A stretch of DNA of 64,000 bases from assembly GCA_046290675.1 (NCBI GenBank), contig JBKAHA010000006.1, forward strand, positions 310,001-374,000. The letters are read 5' to 3'. This document shows positions 31,101 through 35,439 of the stretch, one piece after another. The DNA comes from Aureliella sp046290675 (GTDB taxonomy: Bacteria > Planctomycetota > Planctomycetia > Pirellulales > Pirellulaceae). The notes under the pieces were generated by a model, which searched no databases, was not told the DNA's origin, and saw only the letters and a list, made by a program, of their open reading frames with translations. Each line of letters begins with the position of its first letter. Within the stretch, counting starts at the first letter, position 1. The position numbers were made by a program, and so were the translations under genes.

Positions 31101-31362
31101 TGCACGTGGTGCGTCCATTATCAGGAATTCCAGTAGCCCCGCTAAAGCAGTAAGAAGTCTCACTGGGGGTGTGGGCACAAATCGCTTCAACTCCTTTATC
31201 GAAACGCGCTGGATTGCAAATAAGATTGCTCCAGAAGTGTGGAAACAGGTTCCGAATCGAATTCGAAAACTCGCTGGCGATGCGGCTCAGAAACTCGATC
31301 TTCCGGAAAGCTATGTGGATGACTTAATTACGTACCTGGATTTCGTCAGGCCATTTGCGTAA
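16168..31362 (+). CDS. Giant 5064-residue secreted multidomain protein: LEPR-XLL, Ig/cadherin-like, FG-GAP, LamG, SdrD B and RHS/YD repeats
   Basis: Order of parts by residue: 1-61 basic; 62-69 LEPRQLLA, the LEPR-XLL motif; about 100-273 a DUF642/carbohydrate-binding-like sandwich (NLIVNGSFEEG...DNVGLYE); 280-640 four putative Ig (He_PIG) domains; 640-950 unassigned; 958-1040 another He_PIG; about 1048-2191 many FG-GAP/VCBS repeats with DxNGDGxxD calcium-type loops; 2193-2263 He_PIG; 2268-2570 a He_PIG interrupted by a LamG domain; 2573-2780 two SdrD B-like domains; 2785-3438 seven He_PIG; 3436-3637 two further Ig-like domains; about 3640-4778 RHS start and YD repeats (EYDxxGRL); 4765-4865 RHS core end (YSYSAFGEI, RARSYDFRTGRFISKDP); 4866-5064 a unique tip. 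It is presumably an exported adhesin or contact-dependent protein. The ATG at 16222 is an alternative start. No frameshift is seen. Confidence 0.9.
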   Translation: MHFSPRQNARRNRRRFAQMRHAFVSALRSGLRTRFDQVRNWKRLLGLTRPLRQPLEFNVETLEPRQLLAGTDHELNELLGPDLVASPLAATKAANNDAGNLIVNGSFEEGLIQPGDHHYSAAEIPGWRLASETKFNWKTVGFEIVSDPGLASDGMNALELDTYYYVDDAVFQDLATEAGERYSLSFDLHARFPNGAWNTHHEIHNQVEVWWEGSLVGVYSASTEPEWKTFDLELMATGDQGSRLMFRERVNMPYRGGNGYGPLIDNVGLYEASQMADSFQITPVENRVLNEGEQLAVQLQAEGEGSGSAMYSLVSGPAGAQLNSETGELTWSTDETHGPALYDFVVAASAGARSDQTTFSVQVNEVNSAPVLLAIPGRVMEQGQAFSWNASAMDADVPAQSLTYSLSSAPAGAKIDSSTGEIGWATTEATSLGDYEFIVSVSDGELRDETAFTVSIADSNTAPVIEAIGDRSIVEGSLLDLTVEASDADAPAGGLQFALSTAPDGAAIDSMGTIRWQTDESDGPGVYDFVVSVSDGSLAAEQRFRVTVTEENQAPTIEAIADLVANQGDMLRINAIGSDADAPAQTLLYSLDRGPETATIDGETGLISWDVDQEGIVEFAVRVTDSEGASAATAFRVSTCSFDPANYELDDPSLSMTSGDVQIVDCDLVLTEQQALVTEYSRRLTIENENTALRIQFTTPEFDETSQGDIRDAFEIEVHDADGNSLMLPFDAGRDAVFNWTEVLEPSAGPNATLSQDAGTGVQTLALNLSGLAIGTEYTFSARLVNNDDDTQSSVRLLGFEIGEAMGDAVAGAAFASLASARTAVAPLDWSRLADVTGSVRLAYGRTNLEGENQRLGTEATLENVGGQTYLEQIVLVIDQVSDVDINAWQPDGLTSDGKPYVNFSSLLTHDGIGASLKPGEMTATRVLRFLSESKDQFDFEYRVFARVNAEPSGFSSEPLTAVEAGKSYQYTAAATDPDGQPLVYSVVSGPEAMSIDESSGALVWETTEGDVGNHSITLRATDPYGAFVEQSFTLEVIESLPNRPPVFVTDPVTEATASSGFEITTVGVGNLPAGVSIVSGFQGPRLVTANEGDQTIGVYAGENNDRFDNATSYSTGFPTADGQLFDVGYSVDIGLRPFRTQSDRNEVLGLDQADINGDGILDMVAMAVNQFTENGTQYEFSITSLIGDGNGGFEGSEIYFGSIGTNSYSFQNLLLRDINGDGWADVLAVERAPSARLITLLNNGDGTFADATFQTFNNGRLSDFRVVDVNGDGAADLIGRTAQVGGGSIYEAVWLEGNGDGTFEEPVVIASAGSNGNGPRAPMQWPHDVGDVNGDGNVDFAIVTQAGVGVYHNDGAGNFTLANQVQTFVPRPDDWLRVADFDGDGNMDLLRFDTFNARLELFTGTGDGINFDRRIVANPDGSGGNAAGGFEPTDIDGDGDLDIALGVSSSNQVSIWIGINDGTGDFEIREYATQDFSGNINPNQSSTIVRGAMFGDYNNDGVTDFSYYTQSGDFDGVGIRLGTRPGEFGTSRSIPWVENPRFEVAVPGDIDGDGDIDLVDTNNDRTFLNLGNGTFSDPIPASGQIGGGPAGTSADFNLDGLDDIVGPYSTRSTGGYFVGLSNGDGTFSITERVSSGTFYNYDNFAAADLNGDGYPDFYTKNAIDNYIDFFINDSSNPGFFTRSLRYTPPAGSQGVNVSQWDSAYDVGDFTGDGILDFATAEREAIGDIIKVVVYQGDGTGAFTRYSELAGFDEDNQASILGRSVEPGDFVGGDIDGDGDRDLMAASFLGTRVFLNDGTGNFSFERLLRTTGTDQRRRESWLVDFNEDGNLDFFQTGQNSSGPLSVWLGDGQGNFSLEESVGVVASIPAAGNPFADIDGDGHLDFVYATGGNGNYGSDDAVIFAGRRDDLVDVVAIDLNGDGNEEILAVQEQMDRLQIFVGDNLGGLTRQPDLQTGRAPQAVAVGDLDADGQSEIFTANRASRTLGIFIGDLENGYAQSEIAVGTGPIDVETADVDGDGNADVVVLDDGENALWVLSGSGDGSLSAPIAIPLGDRPSRFVLADVDGDGNEDAVITLPDSQRLMIVPSIGNGTAAQPVYVSLSETPTDVAAIQLNDDGNLDLAVALGDLNTIEVFYGLGQNQFARPQAIAVGESPSRITVADADEDGRQDLVVSNSGDATVSVIYNRFDPNEVYRYDSDAIDPDDDTLTYAIVEGPGGLIINSTTGALLWAASPDQVGVHDVVISADDGRGGVATQSFKIAVKPARENSSPLIATSPDLQIGAGDAFTYDASAIDGDGHPLRYRLLEGPEGSTLDPVSGELRWDTRNDSALSTFIPWASTGYVRTPVNEALQPESITVEGWFNWTQLPAGNGADYVFYRSNDSGFAYGLSNRFNNTLRFEAHTDGGYQFYDFPFSFEANRWYHFAITIDDATNEISVYADAQLLFTRPLPGSIAYSNRSPSIHDNGNQFQGSTENYRIWNVARDAEQIREGLTKQYDNELSLVLDYRFGEDNETSVRDYSGNGNHGYRVANGNPPGAADGLADPGSYDFTIGVEDGRGGYDEQSFTLEVVPELRGSIVGNIFDDVNGDGLRNDGSEEGIPAELGLEGWQLYIDANQNGYPDPHEWQTVTDADGNYRFEGLLLGEYEVSVSPFAGYETPDSFTATVISQTLSDLDSFASSPLDIAARQLELSRIEGQLRTEDGAAISYWKVFVDANANGSRDEDEAMAVSDRFGNYSLFGLESGEYSVLADLPAGWTTSTGPGVVSLAADEVNSGNDFVLAPSNTSVTGGVHFVTMPNQELEARQTFSYASIAMSIGDEPLTYDLSLAPEGMTIDPQTGLVAWRPTIGQVGEHLVVLRATSESGSVSLHDFYLTVSAPNTPPTVLTEPDNASLPLGVPGQAFVGSNFAYVILAQDAEGQELQYALAAGPAGATIDLTTGRMDWTPELAQLGQQDFEVRVSDSLGAESTFAFAVNVVENAPTALPIELTQPRSTAAIGVDYFGRVQARDALGRDVNWSLDSGPDGLTLSEDGLIEWTPTAAQLGTQTIRATAITVDGVQEAVAFDIEVLGRLQNAAPVFVSDPIESVSLGEEYFFELAVQDTDLDVLAFTLLEGPVGMSVHPSEGFLHWTPEQDQLGEHTVRVQVADPTGDMDVQEFTLTVSRFGGPPRIVSFPPTQAFVGNSLRYTIDAVDGEGDPLKYSLLTAPDGMSIVEETGEIVWTPTIDQVGNQQVAIQVSDGIGGASTQAFVISVADGVPNLAPEISTNAPRFTAVGSEYQYSFAATDPEGTVLTYSLGRGPDGMLVDAMSGAVTWTPTVDQAGKHIVTLIATDEGGATAIESFEIDVLAANRAPEITSVAPVQATAGAAFSYTVLAADADLDPLQFELLDAPGGASIDRFGQINWTPAIVDLGQHTFSVQVTDPREGVAVQSFDIEVVEDTVAPLVSLIEVPNDGSRNILPWQGPFVVYARAIDNVGIASLTLEANGQEIALDAAGTATFTFEDWTFQTITATATAVDTSGNVATQTTVFNYDFPEGWSGAGTENIPTAIISSPSEADSVVGIVQIEGTADHEDFDSYRLSYRRADESTYTEFARGDTAVVDGELGVWDTSLLLNDEYFIRLEVATSEGVVNVAEHNVGLAGELKLGNFQLSFTDMVIPVAGIPIEITRIYDTLQADREGDFGFGWRLEYRDTDLRVGLPSSGLEDIGIFPALRSGVKVYLNVPGEGRQGFTFNPDIRVLPGFGGNNLVLARPRFTPDPGVTATLSTGTSSYLQVNERGELYAPGGIPYNPASPDFGGAYVLTTQEGITYRINGATGKLDSARDDEGNSVLFEDDGIFVSGGEQLVSIARDSQDRITEIQDPEGGTLNFSYSNGKLSSYSDRERSEVQFTYDVATGFLDEIIDPLGRAGTRSEYDENGRLRRVVDSNGNAIDVDHDAETRVQVVHNRLGNATTFFYDDSGNVVQEVDALGGVISREYDSRGNLIEEVDPSGVRVRFQYDANGRLLSETDGGGATTRYEYNVDGQPVAVVDAVGNRSSVVYEDGRVVAVQGPLGTRTFSQEGGVITETDATGRITTVDINANGLVNGINDGQNASLFSTDRNGNVLSETQLTQSGNLVTEFTWDGEGRLVATRDSFGNLTRNEYDAIGNRVAQIDPLGRRTEYRYDSLNNLVETIFPDATPEDLSDNPVLRYEYDENSRLIAEIDESGNTTRFSYDRLDRLIETLFPDDTEGDDSDNARLTREYDAAGRLIAEIDESGHRTEYEYDSIGRLQLIRDALGGETRRAYDSLGNLSKVTDPNGYMTAYSYDAAGNLIQTTYADNTVVKSEYDQAGRQIASVDQLGRATRYRYDRSGQLDQITDALGNSTTYTYDDRGNVIEVVDANGDKTSREFDIYGRVLAETDALGQRTSYTFDSIGRLLATTDSNGATTTFEYDERDRLVREVRVDGNSSFTYTPTGLLESYSDVDGAYFQTWDSRGRLLTKDNPDGQQISYSYDPTGNITRIESEAGIRSYLYDENGRMVSIVDPSGGQTEYEYDAAGNLVSIVLPNGISESRQFDELNRLVLSQTSDEQGLIEVVRYSFDATSRLETVTSTLGVMTTYAYDAVDRLISEIADDGTSRNVRIYEYDAEGNRLRQTDNGLETTYEYDSDDRLIREVTNGAVKEYEYDRNGNLIRESSSGSTSFYAWDSRNLLVGVDRDGDGTSEIRYGYDAQGIRDEMFSDGDRIGYVVDTNRSLEVVLEEVSESTTTHFTYGDGIVFSSSSGSQDYYYHSDIRGNVVRLSDPTGTVIQEYSYSAFGEILGSPELIVTNLFLGERLSEDGLYHLRARSYDFRTGRFISKDPFPADYEDSLSFNRFVYAQSDPINNNDPTGLFSVKGVLVSVAINATISGAIVLKTGGGIKDFAQDFAIGMLFGGIFKGISVGVKSIRGLYAAKALGSTGSTVASTAASQAAKEAAKEATKASVKLANYLIRRSILRTSTNQKLLARGASIIRNSSSPAKAVRSLTGGVGTNRFNSFIETRWIANKIAPEVWKQVPNRIRKLAGDAAQKLDLPESYVDDLITYLDFVRPFA

Positions 31363-31516
31363 CAAGAGCTTACTGAAGGGAGCCATCGTTTGAGCGAACG
31401 CTCGAATTGCGACTCGCCTTTACCCCTCAGCAGTGGTTCTGCTAGTCTCGGCTGAATAGGTTGCTGGCGTGAGTGTTGCCGGAAATGGCGACGCGTTTAC
31501 GGAATGCGAGATTGCG

Positions 31517-31765
31517 ATGAAGTCTCTTCGGTGGATGGCGATGGTTGGCCTTCTGTTAGTGGTGCTGCTGCCTTCAGGTGGCTGCCGGTCGATGGCAGAC
31601 GGTTTGTTTGAAAGTCTCTTTGATTCGATGGTGGACTCGGCCTTCGACGATGAGGATCGTTATTCGCGGGTAGGCGGAGCCGATATGCCTGAGCGTTATC
31701 AGAAAGGGTTTCGCGAGCAGGAGCGAATCAATCAAGCACTTCGCGACTTTGACGAAGGTCGCTAA
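31517..31765 (+). CDS. Small lipoprotein, unknown function
   Basis: 82 residues from the ATG at 31517. MKSLRWMAMVGLLLVV is a lipoprotein signal ending in the lipobox LPSGGC, with Cys near residue 22 as the lipidated residue. The mature part is acidic with FESLFDSMVDSAFDDED, then a charged tail with QERINQALRDFDEGR. No family is recognised. An upstream in-frame start at 31469 would place non-signal residues before the signal and is rejected. It follows the giant gene by about 150 bp on the same strand, the position where RHS immunity genes are often found. A lipoprotein of this kind does not resemble known immunity proteins, so that role is only a possibility. Confidence 0.65.
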   Translation: MKSLRWMAMVGLLLVVLLPSGGCRSMADGLFESLFDSMVDSAFDDEDRYSRVGGADMPERYQKGFREQERINQALRDFDEGR

Positions 31766-31846
31766 GCGATGAGGCAAGCGTACTACCGGCTCGCTGGCCT
31801 CTCCTCAGCTTCTGGTTCTAGTATTTTGGGGTGACGCCCTCAGACT

Positions 31847-34800
31847 CTAACTCAACGGGATTTCGCTGACTCGGTCGCGGAGGGTGTCGTCTTGGCCGTC
31901 GGTGCCGGCGGCTAAACGGAGTCGATAAAGCTCCTCGATTTCGTCGTGCGTTAGCTCGATATCGAGATCTCCAGAGAATTCGACGCGGTCATTTCCTTCC
32001 AGCGTTTCGTAGATGGCATCCACCACCTCAAAGCCTTTGGCGTTATTGCTAAACCCTCTGCCGAAGACGGTAAGGCGATCTCCGTTGTAACGTACGGTTG
32101 ATCGCGAGGAGTCGTCGTGGAAGGTTGCTCGGTCTGTTCCACCGTGGAAGCCTTCCGCGACCACGCGACCGAATCCAACGGCTGCATTTTCGAAGCCTTC
32201 ACCTGCGAGAATCGCCCGATCGGACCACATGTCCAACGCATCATCTCCGGCCGAGTCATAGAGATAGGCGATGTCACTGGAGTCGGTTGCCGTGGCAGTG
32301 ACTCGCTCGAATCCGCGTCCGATCAGCCGCTGGCCACTACCAACGAGGCTCCAGCGATCCGACCAGCCACGGAACACATCGTCTTCTGCTCCGCCACGAA
32401 CGGCTGCGGTGTCCTGTCCGCCTTCGCCGAAGACATCGACGGTCTCAAAGTCTTGGATGGTTACCGATGCGGCGCTGGAGGCTAGCGTTGCCACTCCATG
32501 ATCCGAGACGAGATGCTCGTCGAGGTGTGAGCCTGCGAGCCTTGCTTGATCATTGCCCCCTCCGCCAGCAATATTGACGGCTTCGAAGCCTTTCAACACG
32601 AGACGGCTGTCGGATTGATCCCAGATCGACGTCGTATGTTCGGACCGGAATTGATCATCTGCCTCTGAGCCTTGGACTTGAGCGTTGTCGCTTCCACCCA
32701 CACCTGCTGATGCGAGTGTGTACGAGAAGCCACTGGCTGCGATCGCGTATTCCGTTCCGCTGAGGGATACCATCTCGCTGTCGGCGAACAGTGCATCGTC
32801 ACCAGATTGATCGCCGTGCAAGTAGGCGCGGTCTTCCGCTTCGTTGGCTGATGCCGATACTTTTTCGATATCCACGACGCGGATATAGGATTGCTCGCTG
32901 TAGAGTTTGCTGTCACCAGGTCGGGCGACGAAATTGTCGCGGCCCGTGCCACCACTGAGCTCCGCCGTGTCTGAGCCACCTTGGCCGCCATAGACGTACA
33001 TCCGGTTAAAGCCGTTGGCTGAGTGAGCGAAGCCGTCGCCATTCCATGTGGCTGATCCCGGTTCAAGGACGAATGAGTCGTCACCGGGCGAGTCATAGAA
33101 TCTGGCAAGGTCTTCGCCGCCCTCGCCCGTGAACTCAAATCGTTCTATTCCGTAGAACAGAACGTTGAACCAAGATCCGTGGAGACTGGCCGAGGATTCT
33201 CGGATGCCGAGGTCTTCGTTGCCCGCCGAGCCCAATACGCGAGCCGTGTCGGCGCCAAAGCTGCCCAGGACTCGGACTGTCCAGTCGTCCTCGGGGGATA
33301 GCTCTAGGGTTCCGCCATTGAAGCTGATTTTGCCCGTATCGGATGAGAAGTCAAACTCGAATTGATCTTCGGCATCACCGCCGTTCAAGACCAGTTGCCG
33401 ATCTCCTTGCCCGCCGATCTGTTTCGGATCGGTATGTCCTATGTTGTAGTCCAAGCCGGTTCCGCCAGCTGGAATCTGGATACCAGTGAAACCGTAGTTC
33501 ACGCTGGTCCCTGACTGGAACGTACCGATCGTGGAAGACCCGACATCAAATCCGCTAATGATTTCGGACTCAAGCGAGTAAACACCCGGCCGCAGATCTT
33601 CAAATCGATAGATACCGTCAAAGTCGGTGGTCGTTTCGCGACGCACGGCGTCGCCTTGATCATCGATCCCCGAGAGGATCACTTGGAGACCTGCGATTGG
33701 ACCGTCGGTGGAACCGTGTTGATCATTTTGATCGATGTCGAGATAAACGCTGCCTTCGATGGAGGAAGTGCTTAGTTCCCCAAACAAGTAGCCTTCGCCG
33801 GGCTGTCCTACCTGAGCCGTGATCTTGGAGAAGCCGTTCGGCTCGGCATGGCCTCCTGCGGTTCCGACGATCTCTGCTCCATCTGCCAGGCCGTCTGGTT
33901 GAATCTGCTTCAACGAATAGACGCCCGCGGGCAAGTTGAAGAACCAGTAGTTGCCGAAACCGTCGGTCCGTGTGACGCGTTGTATTTTTTGCCCAGTTTC
34001 GGTTTCACCCGTCAGTCTCAGCTCGACGCCCGCGATGCCTTGTTCGCTTCCTTCCATACTTCCATTTCCGTCGGCATCCAGGAAAACGCGTCCGGAGATC
34101 CAAGTGAACGAAGACTGCGTGAAGTTGTATTCTTCGCCGTGATGTTCACCGCCCTTGGGAATCTCGATGGCGTCAATCCCGTCGTACACCAATTGGCCGC
34201 CAAGTGTGCCTACGTAGTTGTTACCAGCACTGGCTTTGGTGGAGGAGATCATTTGGAGCTTGTACGTGCCTGGTTCAAGCTCGGTGAACTCGTAGGAGCC
34301 CTTTTCGTCAACTTCAACTTTGTTCTCGAAAAATTCCCCTTCGAGTGTGACTCCGGAAAGCACTATGATGGATCCAGAGAGAGGACTATCTTCGTTCTCG
34401 AACAATCCATTCTGATTGGCGTCCACGAAGACTCGACCGGACAGAGACGACCCCTGTTCGAAACTCTGCGGGAGCAGACCAACCGCGCGTTCCGCGCTGC
34501 GGTCGGTATTGCGGCCCGCATTTCGATCCCGAACATCTTGGTTGCGTAGGACGTTGTTTTGAATCGGACCGACCCGTCGCTGTCGGGCGTCGCCTGTATT
34601 TGGACGGGACCCCGCACGTTTTCGATTGGATCGATTCGATTGTTGGGACTGGTCAGCATTCTGAGATTCAATCGTGCGAACCTCGGCCGGGGCATCATCC
34701 TGTTCAAGGGAATCAGCCTCGAAACCAGCAGCGAGATCCGCGGCCATTAATTCGCGAGCGCTGAGGTTTTCGAATGTGCACTTGCGAGGCTTTCGATAGC

Positions 34801-34906
34801 TTGCCTCCCTCGATTTCGATTCCTTCGCATTGGTTTCGCGCGTCTGGTTGGATGATGTTGCGGTTTCAGGGTTGAATGAGGCTTTTCGAGCGTACTGCCA
34901 GTTCAT
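31847..34906 (-). CDS. Secreted LEPR-like protein with three SdrD B-like domains and acidic RTX-like repeats
   Basis: 1019 residues. Residues 45-55 read FENLSARELMA, matching the LEPR-XLL pattern (L-x-x-R-x-L-[LM]-A) after a basic N-terminus and without a classical signal peptide. Residues about 60-150 are Gln/Asn/Arg-rich and probably disordered. Three SdrD B-like beta domains start near 156, 270 and 382 (GRVFVDANQNG, GRVFLDADGNG, GSVYLDIDQND). Residues about 500-960 are degenerate Gly/Asp-rich repeats of the form GGxDxAxLxGxxxDD, resembling calcium-binding RTX-like sequence but lacking the strict nonapeptide. The C-terminus is charged. Probably a surface or matrix protein; it converges on the giant protein gene and may use the same export route. 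Confidence 0.8.
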   Translation of the reverse strand: MNWQYARKASFNPETATSSNQTRETNAKESKSREASYRKPRKCTFENLSARELMAADLAAGFEADSLEQDDAPAEVRTIESQNADQSQQSNRSNRKRAGSRPNTGDARQRRVGPIQNNVLRNQDVRDRNAGRNTDRSAERAVGLLPQSFEQGSSLSGRVFVDANQNGLFENEDSPLSGSIIVLSGVTLEGEFFENKVEVDEKGSYEFTELEPGTYKLQMISSTKASAGNNYVGTLGGQLVYDGIDAIEIPKGGEHHGEEYNFTQSSFTWISGRVFLDADGNGSMEGSEQGIAGVELRLTGETETGQKIQRVTRTDGFGNYWFFNLPAGVYSLKQIQPDGLADGAEIVGTAGGHAEPNGFSKITAQVGQPGEGYLFGELSTSSIEGSVYLDIDQNDQHGSTDGPIAGLQVILSGIDDQGDAVRRETTTDFDGIYRFEDLRPGVYSLESEIISGFDVGSSTIGTFQSGTSVNYGFTGIQIPAGGTGLDYNIGHTDPKQIGGQGDRQLVLNGGDAEDQFEFDFSSDTGKISFNGGTLELSPEDDWTVRVLGSFGADTARVLGSAGNEDLGIRESSASLHGSWFNVLFYGIERFEFTGEGGEDLARFYDSPGDDSFVLEPGSATWNGDGFAHSANGFNRMYVYGGQGGSDTAELSGGTGRDNFVARPGDSKLYSEQSYIRVVDIEKVSASANEAEDRAYLHGDQSGDDALFADSEMVSLSGTEYAIAASGFSYTLASAGVGGSDNAQVQGSEADDQFRSEHTTSIWDQSDSRLVLKGFEAVNIAGGGGNDQARLAGSHLDEHLVSDHGVATLASSAASVTIQDFETVDVFGEGGQDTAAVRGGAEDDVFRGWSDRWSLVGSGQRLIGRGFERVTATATDSSDIAYLYDSAGDDALDMWSDRAILAGEGFENAAVGFGRVVAEGFHGGTDRATFHDDSSRSTVRYNGDRLTVFGRGFSNNAKGFEVVDAIYETLEGNDRVEFSGDLDIELTHDEIEELYRLRLAAGTDGQDDTLRDRVSEIPLS

Positions 34907-35439
34907 TGCTGTGGTTCAAGATGCGTGGGGCGAATCAGGTTGTGAATATGGAAAACACTAGAACTGCTTCTGCGTAAAAGACGCTGTAGCGATGAAATGG
35001 CGTTCAATCGTCAATGGCGGTATTCCTTTTCGTTTCCAAGCACGATTGCTTACCAATCTTCCGTCTGGAACAGTAAGAACTCGTGTGAGCGCAGCGGGTT
35101 ACCGCAGTCGTGGAAGGCGGATGGGGGCCAGATTCGCCATCTTGGCGGTTGAAATCGACGCCCCTCAATGTGGTGTTGCATGTTTCGTAGCGGTCGTAAG
35201 GAGGCGACCCTGGAACCGGTTTCACGCGAGGCTGAGCCTTGAACGAAGGCCGCCAGACTTAGAGGCATGGACGCATGGGGCTTTCGCGGACGCGGAAACA
35301 GCCAAGTCCTCACTTTCGCGGCGACCAAAGTCCACAAAATGGTGATGCACGAGGCTTTTTGCGGTGCAGCCGGTTGAAGCGGAATTTATTCTGAATTTCC
35401 GCGCCTGGATCCGTAAGTTGGATGCACTAGTAGGCTGAA
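34907..35439. other. 533-bp divergent intergenic region
   Basis: It separates the start of the LEPR-like protein gene (-) from the start of the ECF sigma gene (+), so it should hold both promoters. Open frames such as 34992-35345 have no family character. An imperfect inverted repeat, GCGGAATTTA against TGAATTTCCGC, lies at 35379-35402, about 37 bases before the sigma gene start, and is the only feature I would single out. Confidence 0.5.

Noticed and set aside
31517..31765. Small lipoprotein as a definite immunity protein
   Set aside because: Only its position suggests this; the sequence has no similarity that I can recognise to immunity families.
33848..34549. 233-residue antisense frame in the LEPR-like gene
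   Set aside because: Shadow of the SdrD B repeat coding sequence; no ribosome-binding site or domain.
34992..35345. 117-residue frame in the gap before the ECF sigma gene
   Set aside because: No family resemblance, Arg-rich composition typical of random GC-rich frames.
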